Source of the DNA: Methylorubrum salsuginis
Lineage (GTDB): Bacteria; Pseudomonadota; Alphaproteobacteria; Rhizobiales; Beijerinckiaceae
Direction of reading: 5' to 3'
Length of the DNA: 64,000 nucleotides
Assembly (NCBI RefSeq): GCF_900114375.1
Contig: NZ_FOSV01000006.1
Location: 180,532-244,531, forward strand
Below are positions 17,568-25,417 of this stretch, piece by piece (the first letter of the stretch is position 1; every line of letters starts with the position of its first letter). The notes below the pieces were generated by a model. The model searched no databases, was not told the origin of the DNA, and saw only the letters and a program-made list of their open reading frames with translations. Both the position numbers and the translations under genes were made by a program.

Positions 17568-17754
17568 TCTTTGACGGCCCCCGCCCTTTCAGCGGATCGC
17601 GCGGCTTTGCGGCCAAAACAAGCCGAGCCCTCGCCCGGCCGCGCGGCGGCGGGTAGAGCGGAGGGATGATGCGCCCCAACCCGACACGCGACCGCCCTCC
17701 CCTCCCCCCTGCGCGGGGGAGGGATTGGGCGTGGTGGGTCGGAAATCCTGGCGC

Positions 17755-18774
17755 ATGACCCTCGCGCCCCTCCTCGCCGTGCCGCTGGCGGCTGCCCTCT
17801 CCGCCGGCCTGATCGTGCTGCTGAAGCCGCTGCTGCAACGCTACGCGCTCGCCCGCCCGAACGCCCGCTCCAGCCATAAGGTGCCGACCCCGCAGGGCGG
17901 CGGCATCGCCATCGTCGGCGCGGCGTTGATCGCGGCGGCCCTCTTGGCCGCCTTCCTCGAGATCGGCCTGCGCGGCACCGAGGGCACGGCGCTGGCCCTC
18001 GCCGTTCTCGTCCTCGCGGGCGTCGGCGCCGTCGACGACATCCGGCCGCTGCCGGCCTCGCTCCGGCTCGTGGTGCAGGCCGGCGCGGTCGCCGCCGTGG
18101 TGGCCACCGCCCAGGGGCGGCTCCTGCCGGAGGGTCTCGCCTGGCTGGAGCTTCCCGCGGCCGTCGTCGCCGGGCTGTGGTTCGTCAACCTCGTCAACTT
18201 CATGGACGGGCTCGACTGGATGACGGTCGCCGAGTTCGTGCCGCTCACCGCCTTCCTGACGGGTCTCGGCATCCTCGGCGGCTATGCGCCCGAACCGACC
18301 CTCGTCGCGGGCGCCCTGCTCGGCGGGCTTCTCGGATTCGCGCCGTTCAACCGGCCGGTGGCCCGGCTGTTCATGGGCGATGTCGGCTCGCTGCCGGTCG
18401 GCCTGATCGTGGCGTGGCTCCTGTACCGCCTCGCCGCGGAAGGCGGTCTCGCCGCCGCGCTGATCCTGCCGCTCTACCCCGTCGCCGACGCGACGCTGAC
18501 GCTGCTGTGGCGGCTTCGGCGCGGCGAGAAGGTGTGGCAGGCCCACCGCAGCCATTTCTATCAGGTCGCCACCGTGAACGGCTTTTCGGTGATGGGGGTG
18601 GTCACCCGCGTCTTCGCCGTACAGGGCGCGCTCGCCGCCCTCGCGCTGATCACCTTGCTTTGGCCGTCCTGGCCGGTCACGCTTCTGGGCCTCGTCGTCG
18701 CGGCGGGGCTCGTCGGATGGCTGCTGCGCCTTTTCGCGACGCCGCGCCGTAGGCATGAGGGGGCAAGAGCTTGA
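17755..18774 (+). CDS. Undecaprenyl-phosphate sugar-1-phosphate transferase (WecA/WbpL/MraY family)
   Basis: 339 residues, about 10-11 membrane helices. Family motifs are all present: ARPNARSSHKVPTPQGGGIA near the start, VGAVDDIRPL with the Asp pair, NLVNFMDGLDWM, RLFMGDVGSLPVG with the catalytic Asp, and the cytoplasmic HRSHFYQ loop characteristic of the WecA/WbpL subgroup rather than MraY. The enzyme starts surface-polysaccharide assembly by moving a HexNAc-1-phosphate to the lipid carrier. ATG 17755 is chosen over a TTG at 17725 in the same frame. The stop overlaps the start of the epimerase gene by 4 bp, the wbpL/wbpK-like pairing known from O-antigen clusters. Confidence 0.88.
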   Translation: MTLAPLLAVPLAAALSAGLIVLLKPLLQRYALARPNARSSHKVPTPQGGGIAIVGAALIAAALLAAFLEIGLRGTEGTALALAVLVLAGVGAVDDIRPLPASLRLVVQAGAVAAVVATAQGRLLPEGLAWLELPAAVVAGLWFVNLVNFMDGLDWMTVAEFVPLTAFLTGLGILGGYAPEPTLVAGALLGGLLGFAPFNRPVARLFMGDVGSLPVGLIVAWLLYRLAAEGGLAAALILPLYPVADATLTLLWRLRRGEKVWQAHRSHFYQVATVNGFSVMGVVTRVFAVQGALAALALITLLWPSWPVTLLGLVVAAGLVGWLLRLFATPRRRHEGARA

Positions 18775-19694
18775 GCGGAAAGCTGATCGCGCTGACGGGG
18801 GCGACGGGCTTCATCGGGCGCCACCTGCTCACGGCGTTGTCCGCCCGCGGCCATCGGGTGCGGGTGCTGCTGCGCCGGCCCGTGGACGTGCCGGAGGGGG
18901 CGAGCGGCGCGGTGGTGGGCGATCTGGCGCGGCCCATGAACATGGCCGCCGCACTCAGCGGCGTCGATGCCGTCGTGCATTCCGCCGGGCTGGCGCATGC
19001 CATGTCCGGCGCGCCCGAGGACGACTTCCGTACCTCCAACACCGAGGCGACGCGAAAGCTCGCCGAGGCGGCGCAGCGGGCCAAGGTCGGGCGCTTCGTG
19101 TTCCTGTCCTCGATCCGGGCGCAGACGGGACCGAGCGCCGCGGCTCCACTCACCGACGCGGATGCACCGGCCCCGACCGACGCTTACGGCCGCTCGAAGC
19201 TCGCGGCGGAGGAGGCGTTGGCCGAGATCGGGCTCGACTGGGTGGCTCTGCGCCCGGTGCTGGTCTACGGCGCGGGCGTGAAGGGCAACATGGCGGCCCT
19301 GCTCAAGCTCGCCCGTGCCCCCTACCCGCTCCCACTGGGAAGCCTGACCGGGCGGCGCTCCCTCGTTTCGGTGGAGAGCCTCGCGGGGGCCGTCGCCGCC
19401 GCCCTCGACGCCCCCGGCCCGATCGGGCGCCCGCTGATCGTGGCCGACCCCGACCCCCTGACGCTGCCCGACATGATCGCCGCTCTGCGCGCCGGCCTCG
19501 GCCGCGGCTCCGGCCTCCTGCCCTGCCCCACCCCGCTGATCGGGCTCGCCTGCCGCGCCACCGGTCGGCAGGAGGCCTTCGACCGTCTGTCGGGCTCCCT
19601 CGTCGCCCGCACCGACGGCCTCGCGGCTCTCGGCTGGCAGCCGGCGCAGAACACGCGGGACGGGCTTGCCGCCCTGGCCCGGGCGGGGGGATAG
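18771..19694 (+). CDS. NAD-dependent sugar epimerase/dehydratase (WbpK/GalE-like extended SDR)
   Basis: 307 residues. It opens with LTGATGFIGRHLL (TGxxGxxG Rossmann motif), followed by VVHSAGLAH, the catalytic Ser in FVFLSSIRAQTG and the YxxxK motif in DAYGRSKLAAEEAL. It would act on a nucleotide sugar in the cytoplasm; a UDP-HexNAc or UDP-6-deoxy-HexNAc-4-ulose substrate is suggested by the adjacent WbpL-like transferase and the WbpM-like dehydratase 1.2 kb further on. The start is TTG 18771, overlapping the upstream TGA, with GAGGGGG just upstream as ribosome binding site. Confidence 0.85.
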   Translation: MSGKLIALTGATGFIGRHLLTALSARGHRVRVLLRRPVDVPEGASGAVVGDLARPMNMAAALSGVDAVVHSAGLAHAMSGAPEDDFRTSNTEATRKLAEAAQRAKVGRFVFLSSIRAQTGPSAAAPLTDADAPAPTDAYGRSKLAAEEALAEIGLDWVALRPVLVYGAGVKGNMAALLKLARAPYPLPLGSLTGRRSLVSVESLAGAVAAALDAPGPIGRPLIVADPDPLTLPDMIAALRAGLGRGSGLLPCPTPLIGLACRATGRQEAFDRLSGSLVARTDGLAALGWQPAQNTRDGLAALARAGG

Positions 19695-19702
19695 CGCCCC
19701 GG

Positions 19703-20449
19703 TCAGCGAACGCCGCCGCTCGCCGCGATATCCTCGCCGGTCACCCAGCGGGCGTCGTCGGAGGCCAGGAACGCCACGACGCCCGCGATGTCGTCGGGCT
19801 GGCCGGCGCGGCCGAGCGGCGTCTGCGCGACGATGCCGGCCTCCATCTCCGAGCCGACGATGCCCGCCGTCTGCGCGCCCTCGGTCACGACGAAGCCGGG
19901 GCTGACGCCGTTGACCCGGATGCGGCGCGGCGCCAGCTCGTTGGCCAGCACGCCGGTGATGGCGTTGAGCGCGCCCTTGGTCGCGGTGTAGGCGGCCGAG
20001 GTCGGCATGTTCACCAGCGTCGCCGCCGAGGAGATGTTGACGATGCTGCCGCCCTCGCCGAGATGCTTGGCCGCCGCCCGCGTCGTCAGCAGCACGCCGA
20101 GCACGTTGATGTCGAACAGGCGGCGGTAATGCGCTTCCGTCACCTCCTCGATCGGCGCGAATTCATAGACGCCGGAATTGTTGACGAGGATGTCGAGCCG
20201 GCCGAACTCTTGCACCGCCGCCGCGATCAGGCCTTCGGCCTGCTCCCCCTTCGACACGTCGCCCTGCACGGCGATGGCCCGGCCGCCCTTGGCGGTGATC
20301 TCCGCGACGACGGCGTCGGCGCCGGCCTTGCTCGACGCGTAGTTGACCACGACCGCCGCGCCGTCCCGCGCCAGCGTCTTGGCGATGGCCGCGCCGATCC
20401 CTTTCGAGGCGCCCGTCACCACGGCGACCTTGCCTGCGAGCTTCGACAT
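19703..20449 (-). CDS. Classical short-chain dehydrogenase/reductase (SDR)
   Basis: 248 residues, the normal length for a classical SDR. TGASKGIGAAIAK (TGxxxGxG), NNSGVYEF (NNxG), the catalytic Ser in IVNISSAAT and YTATKGAL (YxxxK) are intact, as is the C-terminal SPGFVVTEGAQ region. After the first strand the sequence is NYASSKAGADAV, a form common in NADPH-preferring enzymes. The substrate is unknown. I start at ATG 20449 (MSKLAGKVAVVTG); a longer frame to 20536 would cross the operator. It is divergent from an ArsR-family gene 103 bp away, which very likely controls it. Confidence 0.9.
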   Translation of the reverse strand: MSKLAGKVAVVTGASKGIGAAIAKTLARDGAAVVVNYASSKAGADAVVAEITAKGGRAIAVQGDVSKGEQAEGLIAAAVQEFGRLDILVNNSGVYEFAPIEEVTEAHYRRLFDINVLGVLLTTRAAAKHLGEGGSIVNISSAATLVNMPTSAAYTATKGALNAITGVLANELAPRRIRVNGVSPGFVVTEGAQTAGIVGSEMEAGIVAQTPLGRAGQPDDIAGVVAFLASDDARWVTGEDIAASGGVR

Positions 20450-20495
20450 CCGTGCTATCCTTCTTACGGACCGGCGCCGGATCGGTCGCCTTTGT

Positions 20496-20524
20496 CCCAT
20501 AGTTCGGAATCTCAGAACTATGGG
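20496..20524. promoter_or_regulatory. Probable ArsR-family operator between the SDR and regulator genes
   Basis: A perfect 10-bp inverted repeat, CCCATAGTTC (20496-20505) and GAACTATGGG (20515-20524), separated by 9 bp. It lies midway between the divergent starts at 20449 and 20553. Size and symmetry match the sites bound by dimeric winged-helix repressors, and the adjacent gene encodes one. Confidence 0.75.
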
Positions 20525-20552
20525 AGCGCGGTTCAAGCCTCCATATGGATGA

Positions 20553-20903
20553 ATGATGCGACCGCTGTTTCACCCTGCGATTGAAGACGTGCGGCCCGAG
20601 GCAATCCTGCACGCGCTGGCCGACCCGGCCCGCGCCGCGATCTTCGCCAGCATCACACAGGCCGGCTGCGTCCAGGCCTGCGCGGCACTCTCGTCGCTCG
20701 GGGAGCGGGTGATCCCGAAATCGTCGCTTTCGGCCCATTTCAAGGTGCTGCGCGAGGCCGGCCTGATCCGCTCCGAGCGCCACGGCGTCGAGATGCGCAA
20801 TCACTCGCGCTGCGACGAGGTGGAGGCGCGTTTTCCCGGCCTGCTCTCGGCGATCCTGAACGCTTATGCGGGGGTGAAGGGGTGCGAGGGGGCGGAGCCG
20901 TAG
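20553..20903 (+). CDS. ArsR-family winged-helix transcriptional regulator
   Basis: 116 residues. AILHALADPARAAIFASI is the helix preceding the DNA-binding unit. SLSAHFKVLREAGLIRSERH is the recognition helix and wing turn, with the family's SxHLxxLxxAGLV pattern. There is one Cys pair (GCVQAC, about residues 38-43), not the CxC metal site of classical ArsR; thiol sensing is possible but unproven. It is transcribed away from the SDR gene, with the inverted repeat 29 bp upstream of its start, so autoregulation plus control of the SDR is the natural model. Confidence 0.88.
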   Translation: MMRPLFHPAIEDVRPEAILHALADPARAAIFASITQAGCVQACAALSSLGERVIPKSSLSAHFKVLREAGLIRSERHGVEMRNHSRCDEVEARFPGLLSAILNAYAGVKGCEGAEP

Positions 20904-20913
20904 GCTGCCGTTC

Positions 20914-22878
20914 CTACAGGGTCGCGGCGACAGCCTGCGCCGGTGCGGCGGGGGCATCCGCCTTCGGCACAGAGCGCGTCCGATGGCGGAAATCCGGGAT
21001 CGCCTCCTCGAACACCGCCTCGGCCGCCCCGCGGTCGCCCGCCTCCACGGCGGCGCGCAGGCGCAGAATCCAGCCCTCCAGCACCGTACGATCGGCGAAG
21101 ACGGGCTTGGCCGCCATCACCCCGTCGATGCCGTCGAGCTGCACCCGCGGCTCCTCGCGGGCGAACAGGATTTCGTTGAGGCGCTCGCCCGGGCGGGCGC
21201 CGGTCACCTGGATCTCGATGTCCTCGCCGGGCTCGAAGCCCGCGAGCCGGATCATCCGCTCGGCGAGTTCGCGGATGCGCACCGGCTGGCCCATCTTGAG
21301 CACGTAGACCGCCGCGCGCTGCTCGCCGGTGGCGCCGCGCCCTTCCGCGTCGGCGTGGGAGGCGGCGGTGAGCACGAGGTCGGAGGCCTCGCGCACGGTC
21401 ATGAAGTAGCGCACCATCTCCGGATGGGTGACGGTGAGCGGCCCGCCGCGGGCGATCTGCGCCTTGAACACCGGCACCACCGAGCCGACCGAGCCCAGCA
21501 CGTTGCCGAAGCGCACGGCGATCAAACGCGTGGCGTCGGAGCCGGCCTGCTCGGCGTCCAGTGCCTGCGCGACCATCTCGGCGAAGCGCTTGGTGACGCC
21601 GAGTTGCGAGACCGGCTCGATCGCCTTGTCGGTCGAGATCATCACGAGCGCCCGCGCGCCCGCGGCCACCGTCGCCTCGGCGACGTTGATCGAGCCGAAC
21701 ACGTTGGTCTTGATGCCCTCGGCCCAGTCCCGCTCCAGATACGGCACCTGCTTGAGCGCGGCAGCGTGAAAGACGTGGGTCGGCCGGAACGCGGCGATGA
21801 CCGCCGACAGCCGCTCCCGATCGCGGATGTCCGCGATGGCGCCCTGCACGTCGGCCTCGGCCTGGAGCAGGGCCGGGCTATTGAGCACGCCGTGCAGCGC
21901 GGGCTCGGAATTCTCGATCACGAGCAATGCGGACGCGCCGAAGGCGACCGCGCGGGCGCAGATTTCGGAGCCGATCGAGCCGCCGCCGCCCGTCACCACC
22001 ACGCGGGCGCCGGACAGGAAGCCTTCGAGGCGCGGCCGGTCGATGGCGACGGTGGGCCTCAGCAGCAGATCCTCGATCTCCAGCGGCGCGAGTTCGGCAT
22101 CGCGCATGCCCTCGCCGAGGCTGGTGACGCGGGCGAGCGGCAGGCCGAGGCGCCGGGCCCGGGCGATCAGGTCGTCGGGCTCGGATTCCGGCGCCAGCGC
22201 GGAGGGCGTCGCCACGAGGCGGCGCACGGGCAGGCCGCGGTTGCCGAGATCGGCCACCACCCGTTCGAGGTCGCGAAACCCGCCGAGCACCGGCACGCCG
22301 CGCATCATCTGCCCGGCCTCGTCGGCCCGCGGCGAGAGGATGCCCTTCGGGGACAGCCGCTTGACCGAACCGGATTCGATGGCCCGCAGCACGGTCTCGA
22401 TGTCGGCGCCGCGTCCGAGCAGCAGCGTCGGCGTGGTCGCCGTTCGCGCGTGGCTCTGCCGCGAGCGAGCGTATTTCAGGTAGCGGAACGCCAGCCGCGG
22501 GCCGCCGAGCAGGAAGACCTGCAGCACCCAATAGAGCAGGATCGCGATCTTGCCGAAGAAGTAGAAGCCGTGGAGGTTGGCCGAGACCAGCACGTAGTCG
22601 AGCACCAGGAGCGTCAGCGCCATGACGCTGGCGGCGCGCACGATGCCGGCGAGATCGGGCAGCGAGGCGAAGCGCCACTTGGTGCGGTAGAGCTTGAACC
22701 AAGCGTAGATCAGCCCGGCATAGGCCAGGAACGGCGGCAGCAGCAGCGGCAGGGCATGCAGGCGCTCGGCCAGCAACTCGCCTTGGAAGCGGAAGACGAA
22801 GGTCAACACCACGGCCGCCGCGGTGGCGGCGAGATCGTGGGCGACCATCACCGCCGTCTTGAGGGTGCGCTTCTGCAT
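20914..22878 (-). CDS. Membrane nucleotide-sugar dehydratase (CapD/WbpM/FlaA1-like)
   Basis: 654 residues from ATG 22878. Four membrane helices lie in the first ~130 residues. A CoA-binding-like Rossmann region follows (~145-260), then the SDR dehydratase domain with VTGGGGSIGSE at 296-305, HAAALKQVPYLE near 371 and ISTDKA near 415. WbpM-type enzymes convert UDP-GlcNAc to a 4-keto-6-deoxy sugar and have Met in place of the SDR Tyr (MxxxK). Here the sequence is QLGVTKR, so position 426 is Leu with Lys430 retained. It lies 1.2 kb from the WbpL/WbpK-like pair and probably supplies their substrate. An in-frame extension to 22971 lacks membrane or domain character and is not used. Confidence 0.88.
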   Translation of the reverse strand: MQKRTLKTAVMVAHDLAATAAAVVLTFVFRFQGELLAERLHALPLLLPPFLAYAGLIYAWFKLYRTKWRFASLPDLAGIVRAASVMALTLLVLDYVLVSANLHGFYFFGKIAILLYWVLQVFLLGGPRLAFRYLKYARSRQSHARTATTPTLLLGRGADIETVLRAIESGSVKRLSPKGILSPRADEAGQMMRGVPVLGGFRDLERVVADLGNRGLPVRRLVATPSALAPESEPDDLIARARRLGLPLARVTSLGEGMRDAELAPLEIEDLLLRPTVAIDRPRLEGFLSGARVVVTGGGGSIGSEICARAVAFGASALLVIENSEPALHGVLNSPALLQAEADVQGAIADIRDRERLSAVIAAFRPTHVFHAAALKQVPYLERDWAEGIKTNVFGSINVAEATVAAGARALVMISTDKAIEPVSQLGVTKRFAEMVAQALDAEQAGSDATRLIAVRFGNVLGSVGSVVPVFKAQIARGGPLTVTHPEMVRYFMTVREASDLVLTAASHADAEGRGATGEQRAAVYVLKMGQPVRIRELAERMIRLAGFEPGEDIEIQVTGARPGERLNEILFAREEPRVQLDGIDGVMAAKPVFADRTVLEGWILRLRAAVEAGDRGAAEAVFEEAIPDFRHRTRSVPKADAPAAPAQAVAATL

Positions 22879-22942
22879 GGTGCTTTTGTCGGGGACGCGG
22901 GGCGGTATCGGCGCACCCTCGCCCCGTGTCAACGAAGGGGGT

Positions 22943-23794
22943 TCAGGCGACCGAGCGCTTGGCCCGCTCAAGCGCCGCGTCGGCTTCGCCGAGATCCGGG
23001 GCGTCGATGTGGCGATAGCGCGCCTGGATCAGGCCGAAGGCCCCGAAGGCGAAGTGGCCGGCGGCGACCACGGCGAGCAGCACCCAGCCATAGGGCTGCG
23101 CCCTGAGCGCCGCGAAGGCGCCGGACAGGCCGTGCGCCTCGGAGGGGCCCTGCGTCCAGGCGGCGGAGGCCAGGAAGCCCGCGATGATGAGGAACACCAC
23201 CGCCCGCGCCGCGTAGCCGAACCGGCCCAGCGGTTTCGCCCAGCGCTCGCTCTCACTGGGCAGCGACAGCCGGTCGGTCACGTCGCCCGTCCAGGCCTTC
23301 TTCGCGTAGGCGAACCCGGCCGCCGTGACGGCCAACGCGGCGAGCCCGACGAGCCAGGGCCCGAACGGCTGGCGCAGGAGCCAGGCGGTCCAGTCCTGCA
23401 CCCCGTCGCCACCGGCCGAGGCCCGGCCGATGCCGAAGGCGAGCCGCCCGGCGGTGAGCGCGAGGCCGGCATAGACGAAGGCGCTGATGAGATGCGCCCC
23501 CCGCACTGCCAGCGCCTTGGCCGAGTTCCCGCGCCGGTCGGCGTCCGTCACGCCCTCGACGACGCGCCACAGGGCGAAGCCCGCGAGCCCGAGCGCGATC
23601 AGCCCGACGATGACGGCACCGAACGGCCCGCCGAGCACGGCCCGCAGGGCGCCCTTGCTGTCGCCGGCCGAGCCGCCCTGTCCGAGGGCCGCCAGCACGG
23701 CCAGTGCGCCGACGACGCAGTAGACGAAGCCGCGGGCGCCGAAGCCGAAGCGGGCGAGATGTTCGAGGGCGTTGTCGTTCCGGCTCCAACCCAT
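22943..23794 (-). CDS. DUF1206 integral membrane protein
   Basis: 283 residues made of three tandem repeats, each with two membrane helices. The repeat hallmarks are FGFGARGFVYCVVGALAV near residue 17, a second copy around residue 100 (RGAHLISAFVYAGLALTAG) and a third around 195 (GRFGYAARAVVFLIIAGFL). DUF1206 proteins are inner-membrane proteins of unknown function. It lies 64 bp upstream of the CapD-like start on the same strand, so the two are likely cotranscribed. ATG 23794 (MGWSRNDNALEHLARFG) is the natural start. Confidence 0.85.
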   Translation of the reverse strand: MGWSRNDNALEHLARFGFGARGFVYCVVGALAVLAALGQGGSAGDSKGALRAVLGGPFGAVIVGLIALGLAGFALWRVVEGVTDADRRGNSAKALAVRGAHLISAFVYAGLALTAGRLAFGIGRASAGGDGVQDWTAWLLRQPFGPWLVGLAALAVTAAGFAYAKKAWTGDVTDRLSLPSESERWAKPLGRFGYAARAVVFLIIAGFLASAAWTQGPSEAHGLSGAFAALRAQPYGWVLLAVVAAGHFAFGAFGLIQARYRHIDAPDLGEADAALERAKRSVA

Positions 23795-23799
23795 CCGCG

Positions 23800-24177
23800 T
23801 CAGTCGCGCTCGCGCGCGGGCTTGCCCGCGAGCGCCACGTAGAAGCCGAGCCCATCGCCCGCGGGCAAGGTCTGCAGCCGCTCGATCCAGCCGCGGCGCT
23901 TGGCATCGAGCAGGAGGCGCCCGACCGGCTGGAACAGCGTCTCCCCCCCGCCCTCGGGCGGAGCCGCGAGCCTCACCGCCACGGTCTTGCCCTTGGCGAA
24001 GCGGCTGCGTTCCAGCATGTCGCCGATGGAGGCCTCCGCCGTCGCCCGGTTGGCCTCGCGCAGGTCGAGCACCGATTCGGCATCGGTGACGCCGAGCGAG
24101 CCGCGCAGCTTGTTGGCGTAGAAATCTTCGAAATGGGGCAAGGGCGGTGCGCTCGCGTCAGAAGTCGATGTCGTCAT
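23800..24177 (-). CDS. Hypothetical cytoplasmic protein (125 aa)
   Basis: Not recognised. From ATG 24177 the protein reads MTTSTSDASAPPLPHFEDFY, then an acidic helical part (VTDAESVLDLREANRATAEA) and a beta-rich C-terminal part (KTVAVRLAAPPEGG and LLLDAKRRGWIERLQTLPAG). No signal peptide or membrane helix is seen. The start overlaps the end of the neighbouring Uma2 gene by 20 bp and the stop is 5 bp from DUF1206, so it belongs to the same transcription unit. A longer frame to 24366 would run antisense-like through the Uma2 coding region and is not used. Confidence 0.65.
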   Translation of the reverse strand: MTTSTSDASAPPLPHFEDFYANKLRGSLGVTDAESVLDLREANRATAEASIGDMLERSRFAKGKTVAVRLAAPPEGGGETLFQPVGRLLLDAKRRGWIERLQTLPAGDGLGFYVALAGKPARERD

Positions 24178-24724
24178 AGATGTCGGCAACGGCGAGCCGG
24201 CCACCGAGTTCGGGCAGATCGATGCGCGCGTCGCGCCCCCGAACGTCTTGGACCCAAGCACCCGCCGCGTCGCGCCGCCACGCCTCAACGCACGGCGCGT
24301 CCTGATCGACCAGCAGAAATGCGTCGAGCGAGGCGATGGTTCGATAGAACGCGGCCTTGGGTCCACGGTCGCGGCTCACGGTCGAGGGCGAGACCACTTC
24401 GGCGACGAGGATCGGATCGCGGGCGTAGCCGTGCCCCAGCACGGAGCCGCAACGGACCAGCACGTCGGGGATCGGCGCGAACCCGTCCATGGCGTCGCTC
24501 AGCACGGCGATGCCGGGGATCGCGCGGCCGCCCTTGGCACGGGCGAGCGGCGCGAGTTGCCGGAGCAGGTTCATGACGATCGACTGATGTTGCTCGCTCG
24601 GCGGCGACATGAGCACGGGTTCGCCGTCGATGAGCTCCCAGCGCTCCTCGTCGGGCCGATCCGCGACCCAGACCTGATACTCCGCAACTCCCATGCCGGG
24701 ATCGCGCCGAACGGCGAGCGCCAT
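24158..24724 (-). CDS. Uma2-family putative endonuclease, paralogue 1
   Basis: 188 residues of the Uma2 (DUF820) family, which has a PD-(D/E)XK nuclease fold. Visible landmarks are RWELIDGEPVLMSPPSEQHQ in the N-terminal strand region, the Asp in PIPDVLVRCG, the acidic residue in PILVAEVVSPST and SRDRGPKAAFY with the candidate catalytic Lys, then a VEAWRRD strand. Catalysis has rarely been shown for this family. It is the third and most diverged of three tandem copies here, all on the minus strand; the next copy starts 62 bp upstream. The 3' end overlaps the following 125-residue gene by 20 bp. Confidence 0.85.
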   Translation of the reverse strand: MALAVRRDPGMGVAEYQVWVADRPDEERWELIDGEPVLMSPPSEQHQSIVMNLLRQLAPLARAKGGRAIPGIAVLSDAMDGFAPIPDVLVRCGSVLGHGYARDPILVAEVVSPSTVSRDRGPKAAFYRTIASLDAFLLVDQDAPCVEAWRRDAAGAWVQDVRGRDARIDLPELGGRLAVADIYDDIDF

Positions 24725-24786
24725 CGAGGGGCCTCCGAGACGGGTGCGATGCTAGCACCCGGCCGGGGCTTGGCAAACGGGCCGGC

Positions 24787-25347
24787 TCAGAGGTCGATCC
24801 CGTCGTAGACGTCCGCCACCGCAAGGGCGCCGCCCAGTTCGGGTAGGTCGATCGTCTCGCCGGAGCCGGCGAACCGTAGGGTCCATTCAGCCTCGCGGCG
24901 CCAAACCTCAATCCGCTCCTCGTCCGGATAGATCAGCAGGAGCGTCTGAAGGGACGGGACCGATTGGTATAAATCCGCCTTGTATCCGCGGTCGTTGTTC
25001 ATGGTGGAGGGTGAGAGGACTTCGGCCACGAGCAGCGGATCGCGCACGTAGCCGTCGGGCAACGGGTCTCCGCAGCGGACCAGCGCATCCGGGATCGGTG
25101 CATAATCGTCGAACGCCTCGCTCAGGACCGCGAGGTTGGACAGGGCCCAGCAGCCCCGCGGGCGGGCGAGGCGACGCAGGGCCGCTTCGAGATTCGAGAC
25201 GATCTGCTGGTGCCGGTAGGCCGGCGGCGCCATCATCACCGGGGCGCCGTCGATCAACTCCCAGCGCTCGTCCTCGGGCCGGGCGGCGACCCATTCCTTG
25301 TATTCCGCGACTCGCATGCGGGTGTCGCGCCGAACCGCCACGGCCAT
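24787..25347 (-). CDS. Uma2-family putative endonuclease, paralogue 2
   Basis: 186 residues with the same framework: MRVAEYKEWVAARPEDERWE, LIDGAPVMMAPPAYRHQQIV, APIPDALVRCGDPLPDGY, DPLLVAEVLSPSTMNNDRGY (acidic metal ligands) and KADLYQ with Lys. It is far more similar to paralogue 3 (same AEYKxWVAARPExERWELID opening and a similar VADVY end) than to paralogue 1. The start is ATG 25347, although the frame continues to 25383. The spacer to paralogue 3 is 70 bp. The role is unknown; the family is often chromosomal and multi-copy. Confidence 0.85.
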   Translation of the reverse strand: MAVAVRRDTRMRVAEYKEWVAARPEDERWELIDGAPVMMAPPAYRHQQIVSNLEAALRRLARPRGCWALSNLAVLSEAFDDYAPIPDALVRCGDPLPDGYVRDPLLVAEVLSPSTMNNDRGYKADLYQSVPSLQTLLLIYPDEERIEVWRREAEWTLRFAGSGETIDLPELGGALAVADVYDGIDL

Positions 25348-25417
25348 CGCCGATCCTCTGGAAGAACCAGAAGAGGCTAGCATCCGATCGGGAGGCAGCC
25401 AATGCGGATGCCGACGC

